Below, piece by piece: positions 55,022-64,000 of a stretch of DNA of 64,000 bases. The translations under genes and the position numbers were made by a program. The stretch is from NCBI GenBank assembly GCA_014529385.2, contig CM043942.1, positions 35,197,469 through 35,261,468 on the forward strand. Reading direction: 5' to 3'. Numbering within the stretch: the stretch's first letter is position 1; each line of letters begins with the position of its first letter. This DNA is from Adiantum capillus-veneris. Taxonomy: Eukaryota; Streptophyta; Polypodiopsida; Polypodiales; Pteridaceae. Below the pieces are notes generated by a model. The model saw nothing but the letters and a program-made list of their open reading frames with translations, was not told the origin of the DNA and did not search any database.

Positions 55022-57450
55022 TGTATGCAAATGATACTTGGGATCTTGTGCCATTGCCTAAAGGGAGAAAGGCTGTTCCTAACAAATGGGTATACAAGAT
55101 TAAGATAGTGGATGAGAAACCCAAGTACAAAGCAAGATTGGTTGCAAAAGGATATGCACAGAAAGAAGGAATTGATTTTCAAGAAATCTTTTCTCCTGTT
55201 GTAAAGCTTACAACTTTACATGTCCTTTTTGCTCTCATTGTGGTGCTTGATTTGGAATTGAATCAAATGGATGTAAAGACAATGTTTTTGCATGGTGACA
55301 TTGAAGAGGACATATACATGAAACAGCCTGAAGGTTTTGTAGTTCCTACACGTGAGGAACTTGTATGCAAACTGAAAAGGGCTCTTTATGGTTTGAGACA
55401 ATCATCACGACAGTGGTATAAGAAGTTTGACACTTTTATGCTATCTCAAGGCTTTAAACGCAGCCATGCAGATCATTGTTTGTATACGAAAAGGGATGAA
55501 GATGGTAGTCCCATCATACTTGTTCTCTATGTTGATGACATGTTGCTTGCCGGGAAACATAAGACTAGTCTTGATGCTCTGAAACGTAAGCTAAATTCAG
55601 CATTTGCTATGAAAGATTTGGGTGATGCAGAGCATATTTTGGGCATGCGTATTAAAAGAGATAGAAAGCTGAAATTGCTGTTTTTATTTCAAGAAAGGTA
55701 CATTGCAAAAGTACTTGACAGATTTAATATGGCTGATGCTAAGTCTCTTGGGGTACCTTTACCACGATACACTAAGCTTAGCAAAGCAGATTGCACAAAG
55801 GATGAGGTGGCATTGAAAGCAATGAAGGGAATCCCTTATGCATCAGCTTGCGGTTCTCTTATGTATGCAATGGTTGCCACTCGTCCCGACATTGCTTATG
55901 TAGTGGGAGTTGTTAGTCAATACATGCCGAATCCTGGCAAAGCGCATTGGGAAGCTGTCAAATGCATTCTGAGATATTTGAAAGGTACATTGAAAGCAAT
56001 GAAGGGAATCCCTTATGCATAAGCTTGTGGTTCTCTTATGTTTGCAATGGTAGCCACTCGTCCCGACATTGCTTATGCAGTGGGAGTTGTTAGTCAATAC
56101 ATGTCGAATCCTGGCAAAGCGCATTGGGAAGCTGTCAAATGCATTCTGAGATATTCTGAAATTGCTGTTTTTATTTCAAGAAAGGTACATTGCAAAAGTA
56201 CTCGACGGATTTAATATGGCTGATGCTAAGTCTCTCGGGGTACCTTTACCACCATACACTAAGCTTAGCAAAGCAGATTGCCCAAAGGATGAGGTGGCAT
56301 TGAAAGCAATGAAGGGAATCCCTTATGCATCAGCTTGTGGTTCTCTTATGTATGCAATGGTTGCCCAAAGGATGAGGTGGCATTGAAAGCAATGAAGGGA
56401 ATCCCTTATGCATCAGCTTGTGGTTCTCTTATGTATGCAGATTGCCCAAAGAATGAGGTGGCATCGAAAGCAATGAAGGGAATCCCTTATGCATCAGCTT
56501 GTGGTTCTCTTATGTATGCAATGGTTGCCACTCGTCCCGACATTGCTTATGCAGTGGGAGTTGTTAGTCAATACATGTCGAATCGTGGCAAAGCGCATTG
56601 GGAAGCTGTCAAATGCATTCTGAGATATTCTGAAATTGTTGTTTTTATTTCAAGAAAGGTACATTGCAAAAGTACTCGACGGATTTAATATGGCTGATGC
56701 TAAGTCTCTTGGGGTACCTTTACCACCATACACTAAGCTTAGCAAAGCAGATTGCCCAAAGGATGAGGTGGCATTGAAAGCAATGAAGGGAATCCCTTAT
56801 GCATCAACTTGTGGTTCTCTTATGTATGCAATGGTTGCCACTCGTCCTGACATTGCTTATGCAGTGGGAGTTGTTAGTCAATAAATGTCGAATCCTGGCA
56901 AAGCGCATTGGGAAGTTGTCAAATGCATTCTGAGATATTTGAAAGGTACACAATCAAAGTGTATCTGTTATGGCAAAAGTGACTTAAAGTTGCAGGGATA
57001 TTGTGATGCAGACATTGCAGGTGACATGGATACCAGGAAATCTACCAGTGGATATGTATTTGCCATTGCCGGTGGTGCAGTCTCTTGGTGTTCTAGGTTA
57101 CAGAAAATTGTGGCATTGAGTACTACAGAGGCTGAATATATTTCAGCCGCAGAGGCTTCAAAAGAGGCCATTTGGTTGGGTAGACTTGCAAAAGAACTTG
57201 GCATGCCTGCTCATACACTCGTGTTGGGTTGTGATAGCCAGAGTGCTGTCTATTTAGCCAAAAATCCCATGTTTCATGCGCTTACCAAACACATAGATGT
57301 ACGGTACCACTTCATATGACAGGTATTGGAGGATGGTCTAGTCACCTTGACTAACATCCATACACAGGATAACCCTACAGATGTTCTCACCAAGAGTCTT
57401 GCTAAGGCTCAACATGAGCATTGCATACATCTGGTGGGAGTTGGTTAACT
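55022..57450 (+). pseudogene. Y reverse transcriptase and RNase H (copia), with amplification
   Basis: Continues the RT frame from 40362: N-K-W-V-Y-K-I-K, A-R-L-V-A-K-G-Y, D-V-K-T-M-F-L-H-G and the catalytic L-Y-V-D-D-M-L-L are intact to about 55990. Then a block of the thumb/connection part is repeated several times with stops (see 55671-56950). RNase H is intact from 56885 to 57319, with T-E-A-E-Y and C-D-S-Q-S-A-V, and a final D-V-L-T-K piece lies in frame after a stop at about 57317. Confidence 0.9.
55671..56950 (+). repeat. Complex tandem amplification in Y RT
   Basis: The segment starting CTGAAATTGCTGTTTTTATT is present at 55671, 56155 and 56630 (third copy GTTG), spacing about 480 bp. 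Shorter units beginning ATTGAAAGCAATGAAGGG occur additionally at 55990 and, with a TTGCCCAAAG lead, near 56363 and 56440. Junctions fall inside codons, producing stops. Confidence 0.88.
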
Positions 57451-57483
57451 TAAAGGCGTCATTTATGTCTTTAAGTGGGAGGT

Positions 57484-57632
57484 TGTTGGGTTAAAGGTTT
57501 AAATAACCCCTTTATGTACATTTTTATACTTTGTCCAGGTTCATATTGAACCTGGACACATTTTTTTAAAGTCACTTATAATAAAAGTGGGAAAACCAAA
57601 AACTCAATTATTGAGTTTTCCCCAAAAACGTT

Positions 57633-57680
<48 letters not shown>

Positions 57681-57791
57681 GCTTCGATCCCTATCGCTTC
57701 CTCTCTGCTGCACTCCTCCTCTTGCTTCTTGCCCCAATCCTGCACTACATCGCGACGCGCACCTATCGGTACCTTCTGCTTCGCGCTTTCA
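57484..57791 (+). repeat. Y 3' LTR
   Basis: Matches 30409-30692 with a longer CT tract (57633-57676). TCCAGGTTCA-TAT-TGAACCTGGA forms a perfect hairpin at about 57533-57555. Preceded by AAGTGGGAGGT. Followed by GAACA, the target duplication. Confidence 0.9.
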
Positions 57792-57917
57792 GAACATACT
57801 CATTCCATGTAGAGTGACTTGAAAAATACTGGTCTTCCTAAAAGACTGTTCATGCAATGTAGATGAACAAAGTGACGAAGCGCCAAGCCATTCACCAAAC
57901 ACACCCAAAAAATGGGG
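57792..57917 (-). other. X2 sequence right of the Y insertion
   Basis: Matches X1 at about 41890-42000 (CATACTCATTCCATGTA...). Non-coding end of the X frame. Confidence 0.6.
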
Positions 57918-58811
57918 TCAAAACTTGACTTTTTGATCTAAATCTATCAACTGTGGCAAATCACAACCGAAAAGCCGATGCTTGATTGACAATCTTTCTT
58001 GTGCTCTTTCTAAGACTCTGTCATGCCAAGAAAGAGACATGGAATGTGAATTCTTTGAATGCAAACTTTCTTTCTTTTTGAGAGAAATCCGCATACATCC
58101 GTGCTCATTCATGAGTGAATCATGTGCATCGTACAATACGGCATGCCTGTGGAAAGGGAACACATAAAGACGGTGACGAAAATACAAGAAACAGTCACGA
58201 ATGAAACACTTGAACAATGCGTGTTGACTAATCATGCGAACACACAATACTTCTTGAGTGGGTTCTTTAGACCTCGACTCGAGAGCCAAGATCGGTTCTT
58301 CGTGATTGATCGTATCTGCAATGAGGTTAGCTTCACTCGAAAAAGCATCAACTAAACCATCATCCTTGTGAACAATGACATCTTTATCATGCAAATCACG
58401 TGTGTCGTGCTTTGGAGAAGAAAAGACTGAGAGAGTCTCCTTCTCCTGTTTCTTTTCAAACTTCGCCTGCACATTGGAAATGAGAGGTAAAGAATGAACA
58501 ACTGCCTCTCCACGAATGACAACGGGAGAGTCACTTTTGGCATTGAAAGTGAGAGGATTCTCCGCCCAGTCAATGAGAGGGTTATGCTCATGAAACCATC
58601 TAATGCCCAAAATCATATCACATCCTGAAAGAGGAGACGCTACAAATTTTCTGCGGAAGGACGCTTGTTGAACAGTGAATAACACATCAAGGCACTCTCG
58701 TGTAATGAGAGAGTCCATACCGGGAGCGAAGCTTGACACCTCGAGAGGAGATGTCTGGCTAACCTCCAAGCGGGCTCTTTCGACAAGAGAGTCACCAATC
58801 ACATCATGCAT
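57918..58811 (-). CDS. X-family protease end and post-protease domain (X2)
   Basis: A 297-codon frame without stops. The first 85 residues end in G-C-D-M-I-L-G-I-R-W-F-H-E-H-N-P, the second signature of a Ty3-type protease; the active-site motif lies upstream and is not readable. A linker and the X domain follow: D-A-F-S-S-E-A-N-L, I-L-A-L-E-S-R-S-K-E-P, E-V-L-C-V-R-M-I, A-L-F-K-C-F-I-R-D and S-L-M-N-E-H, all shared with X1. There is no RT. The X domain is unknown to me. Position suggests release by the protease as a separate protein. Confidence 0.6.
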   Translation of the reverse strand: MHDVIGDSLVERARLEVSQTSPLEVSSFAPGMDSLITRECLDVLFTVQQASFRRKFVASPLSGCDMILGIRWFHEHNPLIDWAENPLTFNAKSDSPVVIRGEAVVHSLPLISNVQAKFEKKQEKETLSVFSSPKHDTRDLHDKDVIVHKDDGLVDAFSSEANLIADTINHEEPILALESRSKEPTQEVLCVRMISQHALFKCFIRDCFLYFRHRLYVFPFHRHAVLYDAHDSLMNEHGCMRISLKKKESLHSKNSHSMSLSWHDRVLERAQERLSIKHRLFGCDLPQLIDLDQKVKF

Positions 58812-59026
58812 ACTACGAGAATTAGACCACCATGTGTTGACGATTCACATGACCATAACACTTCATGAGAGACTCGTCAATGAGAGGATCATGAGAAACT
58901 TGGGGGACAGTAGTGTGCTCATTTATGGCATTAATAGAGGATGTGGGTTCCATGGGTTCTTTAGATTTGTTAGATTCAATCTTAGGACATGTTTTCTTTA
59001 TATGACCCTTGTCGTGACAGTGATAA
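58812..59026 (-). pseudogene. X2 Gag C-terminus with half zinc knuckle
   Basis: Minus strand reads H-C-H-D-K-G-H-I-K-K-T-C at the solo LTR edge, the C-terminal three quarters of a CX2CX4HX4C knuckle; the first Cys lies at about 60257 on the other side of the insertion. Confidence 0.7.
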
Positions 59027-60257
59027 TGTAAGGTGCAACGGAAGTGAATGTTGAACTTTGCTCAAGATGAGTGCTCCGAACTGTGCTCAAGGTTCCTTTT
59101 ACTTACGGAAGGGAGAGCCTTCCGTTCCTTTAGTGAGAAAGTGGTGAACACTGTGAATGAAGGTGCATGAGACTGAGAGATAGAGAGAGAAGAATACGAC
59201 ACCAGAATGTTGTCAAACCCTCCGAAGGCCCCACTCTCTATGGCGAGAGCGGTTTACTATTGATCGCACAAAACTCTACAATGCTTGGAGTTGCCAACGA
59301 TGTCGACGACGACGAGATGGGCTGAAATCTAAAAACGCTAAGGGCTGAAATCTGCAAATCTTCTATCTGCTGAATTTTGACTCTATGTCGGTGACGATGT
59401 CGATGACGACGATGCAACGACGACGCACTGAAAACGCAGATGCTGAAATCTGCGTTTTCCGGGCTGAAACTGCAAACTGTGGCTGATTTGACCGTGCGGC
59501 GAGGATCTGTTGCGGGAAGGTGAGATCTGCGAGGTTTGGGGGTTCTTTTGCGGAGTCTTGATGCTGAAAACTGAAAACGCTGGTGCTACTGTTGATTCCG
59601 TCGCGATGGAATTGCAAATTGCCGAGGCTGATCTGCAACCAAAAACGCTAGGGCTGAAAACTATCCTTGCTGAGGAAATCTGTTAACGCTAGGGCTGATT
59701 TGTTGTCGCTGTGGAATCTGCTAACGCTAGGGCTGATCTGCTGTATCTTGTTGTCGCGGAGGCTGATCTGCCATGCAAAAACGCCAAGGCTGGTATGTGG
59801 ATGAAAAACGCTAGGTCCTGGCTGTGATGCAAAAACGCTAGGCCTGTTGGGGGTCCTACTGAGAAGGTACCTGTTGAACCGAAGTTCCTGCTGCCTCTTC
59901 TGCCAGAAAGTGCTAGTGCTAGTTTGCTTATATAGTTACTTGCTAAAATTGGCCTACCTAGTTCCCAACAAGTCACTTAAAAATAATAAGTGAAAAATGG
60001 CTAAAATAGGGAAAATAGGTCTATGCACTGTAAAAATGCTCCCGATGGGTTCTGATGGAAATTTGATGATCATGCTGTGTGGAACCAGAGGATATGCATC
60101 TACTCTAACTGTCTGGACATGCACGTCCTGCGAACAGACTCACAAAAGTGCCAGATCACTTTCTAAGCTAGGCTAACTGAACTGATTTGAACTGAACCCA
60201 TGTCATGAAGTAGCTTGTCCACGTACACATAGGATTAGATGTGCACGTGACAGATTA
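59022..60257 (-). mobile_element. Solo X-family LTR in X2 gag
   Basis: LTR 59027-60252 (1226 bp, TGTAAGG...CACGTGACA), flanked by GATAA (59022-59026) and GATTA (60253-60257), one mismatch. It has the same family ends and internal CTGAAA/AACGC array as the other X LTRs. It splits the Gag zinc knuckle of the same family. Confidence 0.85.
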
Positions 60258-60921
60258 CATCTTCCTTTCTTAGAATAAATGACTTGTTCGTCTGGCGTTA
60301 TGTATCCTCCTATGATTCCTTGTGCAACTTTTTCATCTGGGGTTAGCTTAGGTTTAGCAGGTGTGTTAGCTTTACCCTTAGATTCATTTTGAGTGTTCTT
60401 TTTTGAAGTATTAGAGGAAGATTGGCTACAAGAGTTACCGTTCTTACCATTCTTATCGTTCTTACCATTCTGTGGGTTCTGAGGAGTCTGAGAGGTACTT
60501 TGAGAAGACTTGTTCTCCTTAGGCTTTCCTTCTCTTGGGAGAGAGCAATTGCTACCGCCTTGCTGAGATCCACGGGGTCGAAGACTTCTACATCAAACTT
60601 GATATATTCGTCTAACCCAGAAAGGAATGCCTCTTTGTGCTTATCATCCGATTTGCGTAATTGGGTGCTGAGCTGCAAAACACAGTTAGAAAAAGACATG
60701 ACTGGCATACCATTTTGCTTGAGATTGCGCCAATTTTCTTTCAATCGTGCTAGGTACTGAGGAGGCATAAACTGCGTCTTGAGCTTGTCTTGGAAGACGG
60801 CCCAACTGAAGGAAAGGGACTCGTCTTCTTCCGCTTTCTCTAGGTACGTGGTCAACTGTGCCTCTTGCCATGCGTGATACCAATTAATGGCATCGCCGGC
60901 AAGGTACATGGCTGTTGTCAA
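60258..60921 (-). pseudogene. X2 Gag capsid
   Basis: Retrotransposon Gag capsid core: A-M-Y-L-A-G-D-A-I-N-W-Y near the start, F-M-P-P-Q-Y and a F-L-S-G-L-D-E-Y segment, typical of plant Ty3 Gag. A frameshift near 60520 follows, after which an Asn/Lys/Ser-rich linker leads to the knuckle. An in-frame stop near 60922 separates it from the N-terminal part. Confidence 0.75.
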
Positions 60922-60924
60922 AAC

Positions 60925-61593
60925 CTAGCTATTCCCTGTCTTCTTAGTTGTCGCAAAATAAGCATTAAATTGATGCAACCAAGAATGAATAACACTAGCA
61001 TCCATCTTACCGTCATACTTATTGAATGTCAACTTCTCAGTGACGGGGTTATTGGAGTCCGAATCTCTGCTTGTGCTACATGATGAACTACCAACATCTT
61101 TGACTGGCTCGAGCTTCGAGGTAAGTACGTGTAGGAGCAACTCTTGCATGCGTTGATCTCTCTGCACCTCACGCTCTAACTCCAAGGCTGCTCGTCTTTC
61201 TTTGGCCGCCAAGTGCGCTTGCTCACACTCACTCTCCAAGGCTACCCTTCTGTCTTCGGCTGCCAAGCGCGCTTGCTCGCGCTCACGCTCCAAGGCTAAC
61301 TGTCTTTCTTTGGCCGCCAAGCGCGCTTGCTCGCGCTCGCGATCAAAGGTGGCGTGTTGCACCTCTTGTTGTAGAATCATGTACATCATCGACTTGACCA
61401 AAGCCTCCATAGGATTTGGTGCAAACAGTGGCGTAGATGGGGAAGGGGGAGGGTCGGAAAAACCTCCTGGTGGGGAAAATTCTTCTTTGCCACCTTCATA
61501 CTCATCACCTTCACGCAAAGTATCCGTTCCGCTTCGGGTTGAAGGAGTACGAGCGGAAGCGCGACGCGAGAGAGAGTGCGAGAAGAAGAGCAC
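60925..61593 (-). pseudogene. X2 Gag N-terminal coiled coil
   Basis: Frame with E-E-F-S-P-P-G-G-F-S-D-P-P-P-S-P-S-T, then four repeats of a 16- to 17-residue E-R-E-x-A-R-L-A-A-K-E-R-x-x-A-L-type unit forming a coiled coil, and F-N-K-Y-D-G-K before the capsid. Same layout as X1 (43177-42726). Confidence 0.75.
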
Positions 61594-61614
61594 GACGATA
61601 TGGTGAACTCACTC

Positions 61615-61731
61615 TGTTGTAATGTGTAGAGCATAGTGAGTTCTTATTAGGTTTTTACAAAAGAATATGTGTATATACCTGGCGGCCCGCCCACCTATCT
61701 GGGCGACCACATTGGGCTTTATACCCCAACA
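61615..61731 (-). repeat. W 3' LTR
   Basis: On the minus strand TGTTGGGGTATAAAG...ATTACAACA, TG...CA ends; only 117 bp, short for a copia LTR. Confidence 0.75.
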
Positions 61732-61820
61732 ACCTCCCACTTAAAGTCCAATGTGGTACTTTAAGTGTGAGAGAAGCTACTATACAAGCTAATATACAAG
61801 AGATGTAGAGAAGTGATGTA

Positions 61821-62789
61821 CTACCCTACACCTAACTGCTTGCGAAAATGCGCAAAGCTCTCTGAGGGAAGTCCTTTTGTAAGTAGATCAACAGGATTTT
61901 CTGTGGTGTGAGCTTTGACAAGCTGAATTTGCTTATCCTCGAGCATTTCCCTGATGAAATGATACTTCACATCCACATGCTTTGTCTTTGAGTGATGAAC
62001 TGGATTGTGAGCCAATTGTATAGCACTCTGACTATCACAATATAACACAGGTATCTCTTCTTTGATTCCCAAATCTGTTACTAGTCGATTAAGCCAAATT
62101 GATTCTGTGCATGCCTTTGACGCTGTAACATATTCAGCCTCTGTAGTAGACTGAGTAACACAATCTTGTAATCTAGAACGCCATGATACTGCTCCACCAG
62201 CCAATGTAAAGACATACCTTGACGTAGACTTTCGGTTGTCTAAGTCACCTGCATAATCTGAGTCTGTTAAACCCTTTACACTTAGCTCCTGACTCCCATA
62301 GCATATACGCATACTCTTTGTAGCTTTCAGGTATCTCAATATTCCTTTCACTGCCTCCCAATGTTTCTTGCCTGGGTTTGACATGTATCGACTTACTACT
62401 CCCACTGCAAATGCAATGTCTGGGCGAGTAGCAATCATTGCATACATCAAACTACCCACTGCAGACGCATATGGAATCTTATCCATTTCAGCCTGTTCTT
62501 CCTGAGACACAGGACAATCTTGTTTTCTAAGTTTCACATATGGTGGCAATGGAACACTCAATGCCTTTCCCTTGTGCATATTGAAACGTTGCAAAACCTT
62601 GTCAATATACTCTGTTTGAGATAACCAAATTAACTTCTTTGATCTGTCTCTCTCAATGCGCATACCAAGTATATGACTTGCCTCACCCATGTCTTTTATG
62701 TCAAACGATTTTGCCATCTTTGACTTCAAAGTTGAAATTTCTTCCAAGTGCTTGCCAGCAATCAACATGTCATCCACGTACACTTTCAG
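61821..62789 (-). pseudogene. W reverse transcriptase C-terminal half and RNase H (copia)
   Basis: Open from the V-Y-V-D-D-M-L-I-A-G catalytic motif (about 62780) through I-L-G-M-R-I, R-P-D-I-A-F-A-V-G, T-E-A-E-Y and C-D-S-Q-S-A-I to L-L-T-K-G-L and the stop at 61821, without interruption. It lacks the first half of RT, integrase, protease and gag, and is joined to unrelated sequence at 62790, so it cannot make a full enzyme. Confidence 0.9.
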
Positions 62790-62790
62790 A

Positions 62791-64000
62791 TGGACCCAAA
62801 AAGAGATTTCAGCTTTTAGTCTCTTAAAGGAAAAGTTGACTTCAGATCCAGTTATTGTTTTGCCAGATCTCAAAAAGTCATTTGTGGTCCAGTGTGACGC
62901 GTGTGGCAGTAGCATCGGAGCAGTGCTAATGCAAGATGGACGGGTAGTAGCCTATGAAAGCCGAATTTTGCAAGGGCCAGAGAGGACTATGCAAGTCTAT
63001 GAGAAAGAGCTCTTGGCCGTGATTCATGCGCTTTCTAGTTGGAAGCACTACCTCTTAGGTGCTGATTTTGTTGTCCAAACAGATCATCAGACCTTGCGAT
63101 ACTTCTTGACACAGTCAAAGTTATCCGAAAAGCATATGCGATGGGCAAACATTCTTTCCATGTTCCACTTCCAGATTATGCATGTGGAAGGCAAGCAGAA
63201 TGTTGTGGCTGATGCGTTATCAAGAAAGCCACAAATTTCAGCTGTGTCAATTCCTTATCATCATGAGTTAGATGACATGAAGGAACAGTATACTGCTGAT
63301 GAAGATTTTGCAAGGATCTTTGAACAGTTACAAGAGGGGCAACATCACGAGCACTACCTCCTCATAGATGGTTTTATGATGATGCATGGCAGACTTTGTG
63401 TCACTAGGCCACTGCGACATAAGGTCATGGAAGAGAGTCATGTCCCACCGTATGCAGGGCATCGTGGCATTGATGCGACAGTTAAGGCGGTAGAGACATT
63501 CTTCTATTGGCCTACCTTGAGGAGAGATGTGGATGCCTTTGTGCGAGCATGCATAGTTTGCCAAAAGGTCAAGTTTGACAGGCAAAAGGCACCAGGGTTG
63601 TTACAACCACTGCCGATTCCGGATAAGCCATGGAAAAGCATTGCTATGGACTTTATCTTTGATCTTCCAAGGACGCCAACAGGGAATGATGGTATATGGA
63701 CCATTATCTGCAGGTTCAGCAAGCAGGCCCATTTTATCCCTGTCAGGAAGAAGATAAAATCTGATCAGATGGCACGCTTGTTCATGTACAATGTGTTTAA
63801 GTACCATGGTATGCCACAATCGATTATCAGTGATCGTGATCCTCGCATGACCAGTTTGTTCTGGAGAGGATTGTTTGAGAACATGGGTACTACGCTCAAG
63901 TTCTCGTCTTCGTTTCATCCACAAACTGATGGACAGTCAGAAGAGGCCAATTCTACTGTCTTAGATCTGCTGAAATGCTATGTGTCAGATAATAAGGGCA
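62791..64000 (+). CDS. Element Q: gypsy RNase H-integrase, intact frame, runs off window
   Basis: One open frame of about 403 codons from T-F-R-W-T-Q at the left junction to the window end, with no stop. It has the end of RT (L-T-S-D-P-V-I-V-L-P-D), RNase H (Q-C-D-A-C-G, T-D-H-Q-T-L), the integrase zinc domain (H-R-G-I ... C-I-V-C-Q-K-V-K) and all three core acidic residues (A-M-D-F-I-F-D, S-D-R-D-P-R, G-Q-S-E-E-A). It is very similar to Z and so belongs to that family. The RT active site and gag are missing to the left, replaced by W. It is the best preserved pol piece in the window. Confidence 0.9.

Larger units (their letters stand above)
30409..57791 (+). mobile_element. Element Y: Ty1/copia, split by V and X1
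   Basis: LTRs 30409-30692 and 57484-57791, primer site TGGTATCAGAGT at 30695, polypurine tract AAGTGGGAGGT before 57484. Coding order gag, protease, integrase, RT, RNase H, which is the copia order. Coding sequence runs 31142-33756, 40286-40362 and 55022-57450, interrupted by gypsy V and by X1. Target duplication GAATA (left) and GAACA (right), one change. Coding parts carry stops, frameshifts and an internal amplification, so it is dead. Confidence 0.9.
28080..61614 (-). mobile_element. Element X2 (gag-protease-X), interrupted by nested insertions
   Basis: An older minus-strand LTR element, read right to left: gag (61593-60258 and 59026-58812), protease and X domain (58811-57918), 3' region (57792-57917 and 30408-30120), 3' LTR (30119-28080). 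It is interrupted by copia Y (30409-57791, TSD GAACA/GAATA), a solo X LTR (59027-60252) and a Mutator-like insertion in its LTR. Sequence either side of Y joins to match the uninterrupted copy X1 around 41880-41900, which proves the nesting. The 5' LTR is missing, replaced by the copia end W at 61615. Confidence 0.8.
61615..62789 (-). mobile_element. Element W: copia 3' end, truncated
   Basis: Short 117-bp LTR at 61615-61731, polypurine tract (complement of ACCTCCCACTT) at 61732-61742, RNase H and the second half of RT to 62789. It ends just upstream of the YVDD motif, where a plus-strand gypsy piece begins. No other W parts are seen. Confidence 0.85.

Noticed and set aside
55671-56950. CRISPR-like or satellite array
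   Set aside because: The repeats are copies of copia RT coding sequence of unequal length with no constant repeat/variable spacer pattern.

Overview
This is nuclear DNA from a flowering plant, almost entirely repeats. The reasons are: LTR retrotransposons of both Ty1/copia and Ty3/gypsy type, initiator-Met-tRNA-like primer sites (TGGTATCAGAGC), a plant-type CACTA (En/Spm) transposon whose genes carry short GT-AG introns, a Tourist-like MITE, a Mutator-like insertion and abundant CT/GA and TG/AC microsatellites. Only one stretch looks like host coding sequence, the first exon of a DUF1350-family gene at 23079-23488. The species cannot be named from the sequence.

Layout. 425-8250: minus-strand Ty3-like element A, with gag and protease but no reverse transcriptase, its upstream LTR cut short. 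8250-9590: microsatellites and a coiled-coil ORF1-like fragment. 9590-11590: remains of two copia elements (T, S) with a broken gag. 11872-22633: gypsy element U, whose 5' LTR is split by a 7.2 kb CACTA transposon (12968-20184, TSD CAT). The CACTA element carries decayed TNP2-like and TNPA-like genes and a captured fragment of a heavy-metal-associated (HMA) gene. 22644-22990: MITE, lying just upstream of the DUF1350 exon. 24537-28079: LTR and non-coding remains (R).

28080-61614 is one nest, readable from target-site duplications. Element X2 (minus) was entered by copia element Y (30409-57791). Y was entered by gypsy element V (33757-40280, TSD TCTTA) and by X1, a second member of the X family (40363-55019). 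X1 was entered by a solo X LTR (TSD TGAAT) and by gypsy element Z (45689-54578, TSD GCGAA). Z was entered by a solo LTR related to V (48101-48855, TSD ACAGT). X2 also holds a Mutator-like insertion and another solo X LTR. 61615-64000: a copia 3' end (W, minus) joined head-on to an intact plus-strand gypsy RNase H-integrase frame (Q) that runs off the window.

Functionally these are parasites at different stages of decay. Y, V and Z carry pol but are broken. The X family and A carry gag and protease, with other reading frames where reverse transcriptase should be, so they would depend on enzymes from other elements. The observations most worth following are the captured HMA fragment, the shared post-protease domain of the X family, an LTR sequence block shared by V, Z and a solo LTR, the unusual LTR ends of Z, and the segmental amplification inside the Y reverse transcriptase.
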